NCBI GenBank assembly: GCA_947175655.1 | Contig: CAMWNQ010000001.1 | Coordinates: 1 to 49,937 of the forward strand | Direction: 5' to 3' | Length of the DNA: 49,937 nucleotides | Source of the DNA: an uncultured Clostridia bacterium | GTDB lineage: Bacteria; Bacillota; Clostridia; Oscillospirales; Ruminococcaceae | Shown: positions 1 to 8,696 of the stretch, in pieces | Position numbering within the stretch: position 1 is the first letter of the stretch | How the letters are laid out: every line of letters starts with the position of its first letter | The notes under the pieces: generated by a model | Seen by the model: only the letters and a program-made list of their open reading frames with translations | What the model was told of the DNA's origin: nothing | Database searches by the model: none | Position numbers and translations under genes: made by a program

Positions 1-69
1 ACTGGATCATAACATGATTTTGAGGATTCTTAATGAAAATTGATTTCCGTGTGAATTAATAAATATTTC

Positions 70-98
70 TTGCATTTACATATAAAAAATGCTATAAT
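70..98 (+). promoter_or_regulatory. sigma-A-type promoter of fhs
   Basis: A -35 box TTGCAT (70-75) and a perfect -10 TATAAT (93-98) are separated by 17 bases. The box lies 33 bases before the fhs start, with a GGAGG ribosome site at 115-119. Bases 1-69 hold no gene that I can recognise. Confidence 0.75.
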
Positions 99-130
99 AA
101 TACTATTATTAAACGGAGGTTGATAAACAT

Positions 131-1807
131 ATGTTGTCAGATATTGAAATTGCTAAAAATGCAGAAATGAAGAGAATAGATGAAATTGCCGGAAAACTCG
201 GAATTTCTTCAGAAAGTCTGGAGCCTTATGGACATTATAAAGCTAAACTTTCAGAATCTCTTTATTCTGAACTAAAATCCAAACCAGATGGCAAACTTAT
301 ACTTGTAACTGCAATAAATCCTACTCCGGCAGGTGAAGGAAAAACAACAGTAAGTGTCGGGCTTGCCGAATCAATGGCTAAAATAGGAAAAAAAGCTGTA
401 CTTGCACTCCGTGAACCTTCATTAGGGCCTGTTTTCGGAATAAAAGGCGGTGCAGCAGGCGGAGGATATTCTCAGGTAGTTCCTATGGAAGAAATAAATC
501 TGCATTTTACAGGTGATATGCACGCTATAACATCAGCAAATAATCTTCTTTGTGCTGTTATCGACAATCATCTTCAGCAGGGAAACGAACTCCGTATAGA
601 CCAGAGACGAATTATGTTTAAAAGATGCCTTGATATGAATGACCGTGCATTGAGAAATATTATAGTAGGACTTGGCGGAAAAATAAATGGTGTACCTCGT
701 GAAGACGGTTTTCAGATTACTGTTGCTTCGGAGGTAATGGCAATATTATGTCTCGCAAGTGACCTTGATGACCTTAAACAGCGTCTTGAAAATATACTTG
801 TTGCATATAATCTTGATGGTGAACCAGTATTTGCAGGTCAACTTGGCTGTTGTGGTGCTATGACAGCACTTCTCAAAGATGCTCTTAAACCTAATCTTGT
901 ACAGACTCTTGAAAACAATCCGGCACTTATCCACGGTGGTCCTTTTGCCAATATCGCACACGGATGTAATTCAATAAGAGCAACCAAGCTTGCACTTAAA
1001 CTTGGTGACTACTGCATAACAGAAGCCGGATTCGGTTCTGATTTGGGTGCTGAAAAGTTCTTTGATATAAAATGCCGTTATGGTAATCTTTCACCTGCGT
1101 GTGTAGTAATGGTTGCAACTATAAGAGCTTTGAAATATAACGGAGGAGTTCCAAAAGCTGAACTCTCAGACGAAAATGTTGATGCACTCAGAAAAGGCAT
1201 TGAAAATCTTAAAACTCATATAGAAAATATGTATAAATATCACGTTCCGGTAGTAGTTGCAATAAATAAATTCCATACCGATACAGAAAAGGAAATTGAA
1301 TTTGTTGAAAATTTCTGTAAGAATATGGGCGTAGATGTTTCTATGTGTGAAGTTTTTGCAAAGGGCGGTAACGGAGGTACTGACCTTGCAAAAAAAGTAT
1401 GCGAAACAATCGAACTCTGTGCAGACGGTGACGATTTCAGACCAATATATAAGCTGGATATGCCTGTAAAGGGAAAAATAGAAACTGTTGCATCTGAAAT
1501 TTATCGTGCTGACGGTGTCAATTATACTGCACAGGCTGAAAAGGCTATCAGTGAAATAGAAAATATGGGATTCGGACATCTTCCTGTATGCATTGCAAAA
1601 ACTCAGTATTCACTTTCAGACAATCCGGCACTTCTCGGAAAACCTGAAAACTTCAAAATTACTGTACGTGATGCAAGACTTTCGTCAGGTGCTGGATTCA
1701 TTGTAATATATACCGGTGACATTCTTACTATGCCGGGACTTCCTAAAAAACCATCAGCTATGCAGATCGACTGCGACGGAAACGGTAATATTTCTGGTCT
1801 GTTTTAA
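131..1807 (+). CDS. fhs: formate--tetrahydrofolate ligase
   Basis: This enzyme joins formate to tetrahydrofolate using ATP, giving 10-formyl-THF for purine synthesis and for the methyl branch of one-carbon or acetogenic metabolism. The protein is 558 residues, the normal family length. The phosphate-binding loop PTPAGEGKTT lies at residues 64-73, followed by a FGIKGGAAGGGYSQV stretch typical of Fhs and a HGGPFANIAHGCNS motif in mid-protein. The ATG start is preceded by GGAGG at 115-119 and by its own promoter. The cytoplasmic tsaE gene follows after 20 bases, so read-through is possible. Nothing is missing or unusual. Family assignment is near certain; whether the organism uses it for acetogenesis cannot be judged from this window. 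Confidence 0.98.
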   Translation: MLSDIEIAKNAEMKRIDEIAGKLGISSESLEPYGHYKAKLSESLYSELKSKPDGKLILVTAINPTPAGEGKTTVSVGLAESMAKIGKKAVLALREPSLGPVFGIKGGAAGGGYSQVVPMEEINLHFTGDMHAITSANNLLCAVIDNHLQQGNELRIDQRRIMFKRCLDMNDRALRNIIVGLGGKINGVPREDGFQITVASEVMAILCLASDLDDLKQRLENILVAYNLDGEPVFAGQLGCCGAMTALLKDALKPNLVQTLENNPALIHGGPFANIAHGCNSIRATKLALKLGDYCITEAGFGSDLGAEKFFDIKCRYGNLSPACVVMVATIRALKYNGGVPKAELSDENVDALRKGIENLKTHIENMYKYHVPVVVAINKFHTDTEKEIEFVENFCKNMGVDVSMCEVFAKGGNGGTDLAKKVCETIELCADGDDFRPIYKLDMPVKGKIETVASEIYRADGVNYTAQAEKAISEIENMGFGHLPVCIAKTQYSLSDNPALLGKPENFKITVRDARLSSGAGFIVIYTGDILTMPGLPKKPSAMQIDCDGNGNISGLF

Positions 1808-1827
1808 ATATAAGGGGTTAATTTAAT

Positions 1828-2250
1828 ATGAAATTTATTACAAAGTCCCCAGAAGAAACTATTCTTACTGCTGAAAAAATTGCAGAAAATCTCAAAGCTG
1901 GAGATGTAATTGCATATAAAGGCGGACTGGGTGCTGGAAAGACTACTTTTACAAGAGGAATAGCAAAGGGTCTCGGATTGGGTGATGTTGTTACCTCTCC
2001 GACCTTTGCACTTGTAAATGAATACAGAGGAAAAAATCTTACACTCTATCATTTTGATATGTACAGGATAGAAAACTCCGAAGATTTGGAATTTACAGGA
2101 TATTATGACTATCCTCTGAAAGAAAATATATTCGCTATAGAATGGTCTGAAAATATTGATGATATCCTTCCAGAAAACACCATATATATAACTATAAATT
2201 ATATAGATGATGATACACGTGAAATTATTATTGAAGGAGGTGAGTTGTAA
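1828..2250 (+). CDS. tsaE: tRNA threonylcarbamoyladenosine biosynthesis ATPase TsaE
   Basis: TsaE is the P-loop ATPase that works with TsaB and TsaD to make N6-threonylcarbamoyladenosine at position 37 of ANN-decoding tRNAs. The 140-residue protein has a Walker A GGLGAGKTT at residues 32-40, then the family pattern SPTFALVNEY, LYHFDMYR and AIEWSEN. The ATG at 1828 has GGGG about 11 bases upstream. tsaB follows after only 3 bases, the usual Firmicute pairing, and supports translational coupling. No tsaD or rimI follows, although they often do in related genomes. Confidence 0.96.
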   Translation: MKFITKSPEETILTAEKIAENLKAGDVIAYKGGLGAGKTTFTRGIAKGLGLGDVVTSPTFALVNEYRGKNLTLYHFDMYRIENSEDLEFTGYYDYPLKENIFAIEWSENIDDILPENTIYITINYIDDDTREIIIEGGEL

Positions 2251-2253
2251 AAA

Positions 2254-2949
2254 ATGCTGATACTTGGAATAGATACTTCCGGAAAAACTGCGTCTTCTGC
2301 CGTATATGACAGTGAACAGAAAGTTTTTCTCTCAGAGGCATCAATATATACACGTCTTACACATTCCCAGATAATAATTTCGCTTTGCAATGATGTCTTA
2401 AAGCGTGCTGAAAAAAATATCAGTGATATTGATATCATAGCAGTTGCGAATGGTCCGGGGTCTTATACGGGATTACGTATCGGAATATCATCTGTAAAGG
2501 CAATGTCTTTTGTAAGCGGTGCGAAAGTATGTGGAATATCAACATTGGAAAGCCTTGCATATAATAACATTGCTTTTCAAGGCATCATATGCTCTGTAAT
2601 AAAAGCAAGAGAAAACCTTGTATATGCCAGTGCTTATTGTCCCAATTCAAAAGGCGTACTGCACAACATAATTGATGAACAGATTATGCCGTCTGATGAT
2701 TTGATACATTTTATCAACACCCAAGAAATGCCTGTACTTCTCTGTGGTGACGGTGCAGAAGATTTATACAATCAAAAATATTCAAAATCCAAATTAAATG
2801 TCAATCTCGCCCCACCTCATACCCGTTTACAGAATGCTTGCGGAATATGTCTTGCTTCACTTTATCACAATCCGGTAACTCCGGAAGATTTAAGCGTATC
2901 ATATATGCAGAAGGTAAAGGCTGAAAAAGATTTGGAAAAACATAAATAA
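2254..2949 (+). CDS. tsaB: tRNA threonylcarbamoyladenosine biosynthesis protein TsaB
   Basis: TsaB is an inactive ASKHA-fold paralogue of TsaD that forms the TsaBD(E) complex making t6A in tRNA. The N-terminal phosphate-binding strand GIDTSGKTAS (residues 5-14) and the motif ANGPGSYTGLRIG are diagnostic. At 231 residues it has normal length. The start lies 3 bases after the tsaE stop, with GGAGG inside the end of tsaE about 13 bases upstream, which is slightly distant. No terminator is visible after it. The next gene has its own promoter. Confidence 0.95.
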   Translation: MLILGIDTSGKTASSAVYDSEQKVFLSEASIYTRLTHSQIIISLCNDVLKRAEKNISDIDIIAVANGPGSYTGLRIGISSVKAMSFVSGAKVCGISTLESLAYNNIAFQGIICSVIKARENLVYASAYCPNSKGVLHNIIDEQIMPSDDLIHFINTQEMPVLLCGDGAEDLYNQKYSKSKLNVNLAPPHTRLQNACGICLASLYHNPVTPEDLSVSYMQKVKAEKDLEKHK

Positions 2950-2954
2950 ACTTC

Positions 2955-2983
2955 TTGATTTTTTTGTCGAAATATGATATAAT
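2955..2983 (+). promoter_or_regulatory. sigma-A-type promoter of rpiB
   Basis: TTGATT (2955-2960) and TATAAT (2978-2983) have a 17-base spacer and a TG just upstream of the -10. The rpiB ribosome site AGGAGG follows about 40 bases later. Confidence 0.7.
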
Positions 2984-3040
2984 TACTTATAGTTTTTTAA
3001 GACTATTTTCTATAATTTAAATCAGGAGGAAAAATTTTTT

Positions 3041-3475
3041 ATGATTGCTATTGGTTGTGACCACGCAGGATATAAACTTAAAGAATTTCTTATAAACGCT
3101 CTTTCCGAAAAGGGATATGAATTCAAAGATATGGGTTGTAATGGTGAACGTTGCGACTATCCGAATATTGCAGAATCCGTTTGTAAAGAAATCAAATCAG
3201 GAAACTGTGACAAGGGTATTTTAATATGCGGTACTGGTATAGGTATGTCAATTGCTGCAAACAAGATAAAGGGAATACGTGCTTCACTCTGTTCTGACTC
3301 TTATTCAACAAAATATACAAGACTTCATAATGATGCTAATGTTATGTGTATGGGTGCAAGGGTTATTGCTTCAGGACTCGCTGAAGAACTTGCCGAAATA
3401 TTCCTCACAACAAACTTTGAAGGCGGTCGCCATCAGCAGAGAATAGACCTTATTACAAATCTTGAAAACAATTAA
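3041..3475 (+). CDS. rpiB: ribose-5-phosphate isomerase B
   Basis: RpiB interconverts ribose 5-phosphate and ribulose 5-phosphate in the non-oxidative pentose phosphate pathway, feeding PRPP and nucleotide synthesis. The 144-residue protein has the N-terminal GCDHAGYKLKE (5-15), the catalytic cysteine in ICGTGIGMS (C63), a histidine at position 96 in the RLHNDAN motif, and the C-terminal GGRHQQRI. It sits directly before upp, which uses PRPP, so a functional link is plausible. AGGAGG lies upstream of the ATG. The stop codon lies at the edge of an AT-rich palindromic repeat. Confidence 0.96.
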   Translation: MIAIGCDHAGYKLKEFLINALSEKGYEFKDMGCNGERCDYPNIAESVCKEIKSGNCDKGILICGTGIGMSIAANKIKGIRASLCSDSYSTKYTRLHNDANVMCMGARVIASGLAEELAEIFLTTNFEGGRHQQRIDLITNLENN

Positions 3476-3507
3476 GAATTATTAAATAATTATGCATTAT
3501 AAATTAT
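3471..3507. repeat. AT-rich palindromic repeat copy
   Basis: A degenerate copy of the dispersed AT-rich repeat family contains an ATTATGCATTAT core. It overlaps the rpiB stop codon and fills the gap to upp. Confidence 0.6.
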
Positions 3508-3526
3508 ATAAAAGGAGGTTTTTAAA

Positions 3527-4156
3527 ATGGCTGGATTACACATTATTGAACACCCACTTATTCAGCATAAAATCTCTCTTATGAGAGATAAAAACACAGG
3601 CACTAAGGAATTCAGAGAACTGGTTTCAGAAATAGCTATGCTTATATGCTATGAAGCTACAAGAGATTTACCTCTTAAAGAAATCGAACTCGAAACTCCG
3701 CTTGCAGTTGCAAAATCAAAAATCATATCAGGAAGAAAAATGGCTTTTGTTCCGATTCTCCGTGCCGGACTCGGAATGACAGACGGTATCACTACACTTA
3801 TACCTGCTGCCAAAATAGGACATATCGGACTTTTCCGTGACCCTGATACTCATAAGCCTGTAAAATATTATTCAAAGTTCCCTGATGATATTTCAGAGCG
3901 TGATGCTGTAGTTGTTGACCCTATGCTTGCAACAGGTTTTTCAGCTTGCACTGCTATTGATGAACTTAAAGCACTTGGTGTTACAAATATCAAGTTTATG
4001 TGTATTATATGCTGTCCTGAAGGTGTTGAGGCTCTCCAGAAAGCTCATCCTGATGTTGATATCTATGCAGGAATTATGGACGAATGCCTTAATGAAAATA
4101 AATTTATTGTCCCTGGCGTAGGAGATGCCGGCGACAGAATGTTTGGTACAAAGTAA
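3527..4156 (+). CDS. upp: uracil phosphoribosyltransferase
   Basis: Upp salvages uracil with PRPP to give UMP. The protein is 209 residues, the standard length. Visible hallmarks are GRKMAFVPILRAGLGM (residues 69-84), the PRPP-binding loop VVVDPMLATG (128-137) and a C-terminal VPGVGDAGDRMFGTK. AAGGAGG lies 8-9 bases before the ATG. No pyrR-type leader or uracil-responsive attenuator is visible in the short gap from rpiB, so it is probably co-transcribed with rpiB. A strong hairpin terminator follows. Pyrimidine genes elsewhere in the window (pdp, pyrG, pyrB) are unlinked to it. Confidence 0.97.
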   Translation: MAGLHIIEHPLIQHKISLMRDKNTGTKEFRELVSEIAMLICYEATRDLPLKEIELETPLAVAKSKIISGRKMAFVPILRAGLGMTDGITTLIPAAKIGHIGLFRDPDTHKPVKYYSKFPDDISERDAVVVDPMLATGFSACTAIDELKALGVTNIKFMCIICCPEGVEALQKAHPDVDIYAGIMDECLNENKFIVPGVGDAGDRMFGTK

Positions 4157-4161
4157 TTTTA

Positions 4162-4198
4162 AATCCCTCTTCTTTTTAAAGGAGAGGGATTTTTTTTA
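4162..4198. terminator. bidirectional intrinsic terminator between upp and pyk
   Basis: A stem AATCCCTCT/AGAGGGATT (4162-4170 with 4183-4191) is followed by a T run on the plus strand. The flanking A/T runs allow it to act in both directions between the convergent genes upp and pyk. Confidence 0.85.
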
Positions 4199-4227
4199 AT
4201 TTATAATTAATAATTATAAATTATGCA
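4198..4227. repeat. AT-rich palindromic repeat copy
   Basis: This copy of the dispersed AT-rich repeat has inverted TTTATAATTA/TAATTATAAA arms. It lies between the upp/pyk terminator and the pyk stop codon. Confidence 0.6.
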
Positions 4228-4233
4228 CTATCT

Positions 4234-5664
4234 TTAATACTGAATTCCGATTTTTTCAACTTTCATAAGATTTGTAGTTCCGGATATTCCGATAGGAACT
4301 CCGGCTGTTATAACTGCAATATCACCTGATTCAACAAGATTACGTTCTTCAGCAGTCTCAACAGCAACTGCAAAAAGTTCATCTGTATTTGACTTTTCAT
4401 CTATAACATATGGAATTATCCCCCAACTGAGATTGAGCTGTCTGCATACTTTTTCACTTGTTGTACAGCCTATAATCATAGCCTGAGGTCTGTACTTTGA
4501 AATAAGTCTTGCAGTTCCTCCACCTTTTGTTACTGTTATAATAGCCTTTGCATTGAGGTCGTGTGCAGTTGTTACAGTAGCATGTGCAATTGCATCAGCT
4601 ATACTGTTTGTTGCATCTGATTTTGAATTCAAGAACTGATGTATATAATCAATATCCTTTTCAGTAGTTTCTGCTATGAGTGCCATTGTCTTCACGGCAT
4701 CTATTGGAAAAGCTCCAGCAGCTGTCTCACCGGAAAGCATTATTGCACTTGTTCCATCATATATGGCATTAGCAACGTCAGTTATTTCGGCTCTTGTAGG
4801 ACGTGGATTTGTAATCATTGATTCAAGCATCTGAGTTGCTGTTATCACCTGTTTACCTGCTCTGTAACCCTTATATATAAGTGTTTTCTGGATTGCCGGA
4901 ATCTTTTCAAAAGGTATCTCAACGCCCATATCACCTCTGGCAATCATAATACCGTCGGCAGCATCGATAATTTCATCGATATTGTCAACGCCGTCACTGT
5001 TTTCAATCTTTGCAATAATTCTGACATCAAACCAACCAAGACTTTGCGTGAATTTTCTGAGATAATGTATATCAGCTGACGACCTTACAAAACTTGCAGC
5101 AATAAAATCAAAACCCATTTTTGCACCAAATTCAAGGTCATTAATATCGTTGTCGCTCAAATATGGCATAGAAAGCTTTACTCCTGGAACATTTATGCCC
5201 TTATTATTGGAAAGTGTACCCCCGTGAACAACTCGGCATATAATATCATTTCCGGATATCTTTTCTGTACAGAGTTCTATAACACCGTCATTTATAAGAA
5301 TCTGAGTTCCTTTTTTTACATCACGTGGAAGATTTTTAAATGAAATACTACCTCTTTTATTGTCACATATAACGTCATCAGTAGTAAGAATATAAGTATC
5401 TCCGTCATAAATTTCAACAGGCTTGTTATCAGCAAATTTTCCGAGTCTTATTTCTGGACCTTTTGTATCAAGAAGTGTTGCTATAGGAAGATTTAATTCT
5501 TCTCTAAGCTTTACAACCTGTTCAAAACGTTTTCTGTGGATTTCATAATCTCCGTGTGAAAAATTAAATCTGGCAACATTCATACCGTTAAGCATCAGTT
5601 CACGCATAACAGATTCATCATCAGTGGCAGGGCCTATAGTACAAATAATTTTGGTTTTTCTCAT
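4234..5664 (-). CDS. pyk: pyruvate kinase
   Basis: This enzyme converts phosphoenolpyruvate and ADP to pyruvate and ATP, the last step of glycolysis. The protein is 476 residues and begins RKTKIICTIGPA. It has the NFSHGD substrate motif, the catalytic-lysine segment IIAKIEN and the signature ARGDMGVEIP. It ends after the C-terminal allosteric domain and lacks the extra PEP-utiliser-like domain that many Firmicute Pyk proteins carry (those are near 585 residues). AAGGAGC precedes the ATG. It lies 39 bases downstream of pcrA on the same strand and could be co-transcribed. Confidence 0.97.
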   Translation of the reverse strand: MRKTKIICTIGPATDDESVMRELMLNGMNVARFNFSHGDYEIHRKRFEQVVKLREELNLPIATLLDTKGPEIRLGKFADNKPVEIYDGDTYILTTDDVICDNKRGSISFKNLPRDVKKGTQILINDGVIELCTEKISGNDIICRVVHGGTLSNNKGINVPGVKLSMPYLSDNDINDLEFGAKMGFDFIAASFVRSSADIHYLRKFTQSLGWFDVRIIAKIENSDGVDNIDEIIDAADGIMIARGDMGVEIPFEKIPAIQKTLIYKGYRAGKQVITATQMLESMITNPRPTRAEITDVANAIYDGTSAIMLSGETAAGAFPIDAVKTMALIAETTEKDIDYIHQFLNSKSDATNSIADAIAHATVTTAHDLNAKAIITVTKGGGTARLISKYRPQAMIIGCTTSEKVCRQLNLSWGIIPYVIDEKSNTDELFAVAVETAEERNLVESGDIAVITAGVPIGISGTTNLMKVEKIGIQY

Positions 5665-5703
5665 AAGAAAAGCTCCTTTTAAATTTTGATTATATTTATA
5701 TTT

Positions 5704-8055
5704 TTATTTTTTCTTTACAAATTTTGGAGTCATTCGTTTAACTCCGGCATTCTCAAAAGCTATTTCAAGAATAACATTATTTTTATCCACCTCTGAAACT
5801 GAAATAACTTTACCTTCTCCGAAAATTTTATGGACAACTGTATCACATATTTTAAAGCTTACATCAGAATGTTCAGTTTTTGAGACAACTGCCCTGTTTC
5901 TGAGCATCTGCTGTTGAAGAGGTATCGACTGTACAGCTGTTACATCCTTATAATTTGAATTTCTGTGTTTTCTTGAAGAATTTTCCTTCTTTTCAACAAA
6001 ATTCATATCTATTTCTTTTATAAATCTTGATGTTATATTGGGACGTGTCTGACCGAAAAGTGTTCTTGTACCTGCACTTGATATATAAAGCTGTTTTTTA
6101 GCACGTGTTATAGCAACATATGCAAGTCTTCTTTCTTCCTCTATATCATCTTCACTATCAAAAGCTCTTGAACTCGGGAAAAGACCGTCTTCCATTCCTA
6201 TGATGAATACATTATCAAATTCAAGTCCCTTTGCAGAATGAACAGTCATAAGCGTTACACAATCAGTGTTTGATTTGTCCCTGTCAGCTTCACTGTAGAG
6301 TGCAACTTCTTCAAGGAAACCATTAAGATTGCCATCCGGATTTTCTTTGAGATATTCAAGCACATTAGTTTTTAATTCCTTAATGTTTTCCAGACGTTCA
6401 GCACCTTCATCACCCATAGATTTAAGCATATTGAGATAGCCTGTTTTTGATACAACTTCATCAATAAAATCAACAAGTGGAATTGTGTTCACCTTTTCAT
6501 TAAGCAAATCAAAAATTCCGGCAACATTTTTAAGCTGTACCGCCTTTTTTGATATAGGCGGATATTCACTCGCATTTCTCATTACTTCAATAGGAGAAAT
6601 CTGTAAATCACGGCATATCTCTTCTATAAGTGAAACAGTTGCATCACCGATTCCCCTTTTTGGTTCATTTACAATTCTTTTGAATCTAAGCATATCAAAA
6701 GGGTTGTTTATAACATTAAGATATGCTGTAATATCTTTTATTTCCTTACGGTCAAAGAATCTCATACCGCCAAAAATCTTATAAGGAATGTTATTCTTTA
6801 CAAGACACTTTTCTATATTATTTGACTGTGCATTCATTCTATACAGAATAGCATTGTTATTATATCTGTTATCTTTTTTGAAGCTGGATTTTATCTGATT
6901 TACAACAAATTCTGATTCATCATTTTCATCAAGTGATTTATACCATATGATTCTGTTGCCTTCAGCTGAATCAGTCCAGAGAGTTTTTGACTTTCTCTGA
7001 TTATTATTTCTTATAAGAGAATTTGCAACGTTGAGAATATTCTTTGTCGAACGATAATTCTGTTCAAGTCTTATAGTTACTGTATTTTTAAACTGCTCTT
7101 CAAAATTGAGAATATTTTTAATGTCTGCCCCTCTGAACTTATAAATGCTTTGGTCGTCATCACCTACAACACATATATTCTGATGACCTGATGAAAGAAG
7201 TGATACAAATTTAAACTGTGCATAGTTGGTATCCTGATATTCGTCAACCATAATATATTTATATATGTTTCTGTAATATTCAAGCACATCAGGACAGGAC
7301 TCAAAAAGCATAACAGCAAAAAGAATAATATCATCAAAATCCAAAGCGTTAGCCTCTTTCATTCTCATCTGATAGCTGGCATATATTCTTGCAACAGTCT
7401 TTGAACGATAATTACTGCCGGCATTATCAAGAACCTGTTTTGGTGATTCAAGTTTATTTTTGGCAGAACTTATCTCTGAAAGCATCGACTTAGGCGGAAA
7501 ATTCTTTTCCGGTATTTCAAGCTCTGCCATAACTGACTTAATCATTCTCTGACTGTCATCTGAATCATAAATAGTAAAGTTTCTGTCAAAGCCAAGACGG
7601 TCTATATTTCTTCTCAAAATTCTAACACAGGCAGAATGAAATGTTGATGCATTCACATTCAGACCGTCTTGTCCGAGTTTGAGTTCAAGACGCTTTTTCA
7701 ATTCTCCGGCAGCTTTATTTGTAAAAGTAATAGCAAGTATATTTTTAGGATTGACTGGTGAAACGGCAATAGCATCACGTAACTGGTCTTCATTTATATT
7801 GATGCCTTTAAGATATGATTCAACAATTTTTTCATCATAAATATTTCCGGAGGATTCATCATTATAAGCATCTCCGAATTTTATAAGATTTATAATTCTG
7901 TTAATCAAAACCGTGGTTTTTCCACTTCCTGCTCCTGCAAGTATAAGCAGAGGGCCTTTTACCTGAAATACGGCTTTTCTCTGCATCTCGTTCAGACCTG
8001 AAAAATATTTTTCAAGAGCCTTTCTTTTTAAATTGATAAAAGATTCATTTTTCAT
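5704..8055 (-). CDS. pcrA: ATP-dependent DNA helicase PcrA/UvrD
   Basis: This is a superfamily 1A 3'-5' helicase acting in nucleotide excision repair, mismatch repair and removal of RecA filaments. The 783-residue protein has Walker A GAGSGKT (residues 41-47), the Walker B region MVDEYQDTN, GDDDQSIYKFRGAD, the motif IV-VI series, and TLMTVHSAKGLEFDNVF near the C-terminus. The final ~60 residues include GDTVVHKIFGEGKVISV, the Tudor-like RNA-polymerase-binding module typical of PcrA rather than Rep. The start is an ATG with GGGG about 10 bases upstream. A clear promoter and a ~110-base leader precede it. Length and motifs are normal. Confidence 0.96.
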   Translation of the reverse strand: MKNESFINLKRKALEKYFSGLNEMQRKAVFQVKGPLLILAGAGSGKTTVLINRIINLIKFGDAYNDESSGNIYDEKIVESYLKGININEDQLRDAIAVSPVNPKNILAITFTNKAAGELKKRLELKLGQDGLNVNASTFHSACVRILRRNIDRLGFDRNFTIYDSDDSQRMIKSVMAELEIPEKNFPPKSMLSEISSAKNKLESPKQVLDNAGSNYRSKTVARIYASYQMRMKEANALDFDDIILFAVMLFESCPDVLEYYRNIYKYIMVDEYQDTNYAQFKFVSLLSSGHQNICVVGDDDQSIYKFRGADIKNILNFEEQFKNTVTIRLEQNYRSTKNILNVANSLIRNNNQRKSKTLWTDSAEGNRIIWYKSLDENDESEFVVNQIKSSFKKDNRYNNNAILYRMNAQSNNIEKCLVKNNIPYKIFGGMRFFDRKEIKDITAYLNVINNPFDMLRFKRIVNEPKRGIGDATVSLIEEICRDLQISPIEVMRNASEYPPISKKAVQLKNVAGIFDLLNEKVNTIPLVDFIDEVVSKTGYLNMLKSMGDEGAERLENIKELKTNVLEYLKENPDGNLNGFLEEVALYSEADRDKSNTDCVTLMTVHSAKGLEFDNVFIIGMEDGLFPSSRAFDSEDDIEEERRLAYVAITRAKKQLYISSAGTRTLFGQTRPNITSRFIKEIDMNFVEKKENSSRKHRNSNYKDVTAVQSIPLQQQMLRNRAVVSKTEHSDVSFKICDTVVHKIFGEGKVISVSEVDKNNVILEIAFENAGVKRMTPKFVKKK

Positions 8056-8171
8056 ATTATTATTACCCCATTCAAAAATATAATTTTTGTGACATAATTT
8101 ACGCCTTCAGAGGTGGTGGCGTTTTTAAAAAATTAAATGTTTTTCATTCGGCAGTTAACACAACAGTATCT

Positions 8172-8199
8172 ATTATATCATATTTTTTGCGTTATGCAA
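8172..8199 (-). promoter_or_regulatory. sigma-A-type promoter of pcrA
   Basis: Read on the minus strand, TTGCAT (8199-8194) and TATAAT (8177-8172) are separated by 16 bases. The implied leader to the pcrA ATG is about 110 bases. Confidence 0.65.
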
Positions 8200-8352
8200 A
8201 TACCTTACAATTTATTTTTTATTATAACATATTTTTTTGTTTCAATCCACGTGATTCTACATGACATAGAATAAAAAGCACTCTTCTATGTATTATAGTA
8301 TACCACATTATTTTTATAATGTCAAAGACTATATTATATTGCTTCGGAGCAT

Positions 8353-8380
8353 AAGAATTCAAAATTATGAATTATAATTC
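8353..8380. repeat. AT-rich palindromic repeat copy (degenerate)
   Basis: This partial member of the AT-rich repeat family contains AATTATGAATTATAATTC. It lies immediately upstream of the -35 box of the TSCPD gene. Confidence 0.5.
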
Positions 8381-8383
8381 CTA

Positions 8384-8413
8384 TTGACTTTTTACTGTAA
8401 TATAGTGTATAAT
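8384..8413 (+). promoter_or_regulatory. promoter of the TSCPD gene
   Basis: TTGACT (8384-8389) and TATAAT (8408-8413) have an 18-base spacer on the plus strand. Confidence 0.65.
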
Positions 8414-8450
8414 AAAGACATATTAAAAAATGAAAGGAATGACCTATTTT

Positions 8451-8693
8451 ATGGAATACACATATGTGCCGAGCGGAGTTTGCTCAAGAATGATTACTTT
8501 TGAAGTTGAAAATGAAATTGTTTCAAATGTAAAGTTCATAGGTGGATGTAACGGAAATCTCAAAGGACTTGCAAGTCTTGCAGAAGGAATGAATATTCAT
8601 GATGTAATCGAAAAACTTGAAGGAATCAAATGTGGTATGAAACAGACTTCCTGTCCTGACCAGTTTTCACAGGCTCTTAAACAAGCATTATAA
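8451..8693 (+). CDS. TSCPD domain-containing protein
   Basis: This is a small (80-residue) protein of the TSCPD family, named for its conserved C-terminal sequence, seen here as QTSCPDQF. The domain also occurs at the C-terminus of vitamin-B12-dependent ribonucleotide reductases. The biochemical role of stand-alone members is not established. Conserved cysteines are in GVCS, GGCNGN, IKCG and TSCPD, suggesting metal or thiol chemistry. I chose ATG 8451 over the in-frame ATG at 8430 because family members begin a few residues before the Y-x-PxGVCS motif and the AAAGGA site lies inside the longer version. Spacing from AAAGGA (13 bases) is a little long, so 8430 remains possible. The next gene starts 3 bases after the stop. 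Confidence 0.85.
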   Translation: MEYTYVPSGVCSRMITFEVENEIVSNVKFIGGCNGNLKGLASLAEGMNIHDVIEKLEGIKCGMKQTSCPDQFSQALKQAL

Positions 8694-8696
8694 AAA

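Larger units (their letters stand above)
8056..8429. other. divergent intergenic region between pcrA and the TSCPD gene
   Basis: This 374-base AT-rich region has no open gene that I can support. It holds the pcrA promoter and leader, with a small ACGCC/GGCGT hairpin at about 8101-8122. It also holds a segment GTTTCAATCCACG (8239-8251) resembling the end of a CRISPR repeat, an 8-bp inverted repeat ACATAGAA/TTCTATGT (8264-8271, 8284-8291), a copy of the AT-rich repeat and the promoter of the next plus-strand gene. Confidence 0.6.

Noticed and set aside
1..130. 3' end of an upstream gene at the left edge
   Set aside because: All three plus frames hit stops quickly and no family signal is visible in so short a stretch.
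1166..1579. Antisense reading frame inside fhs (137 codons)
   Set aside because: It lies entirely within fhs, has no ribosome site and no family likeness. Several other frames over long genes (for example 13629-14000) were set aside for the same reason.
3476..3526. PyrR or uracil riboswitch before upp
   Set aside because: The gap is only 51 bases, AT-rich repeat and ribosome site, without stem-loop or anti-terminator pairing.
8221..8300. CRISPR array next to pcrA
   Set aside because: Only one repeat-like end is present, with no second repeat, spacer or cas gene in the window.
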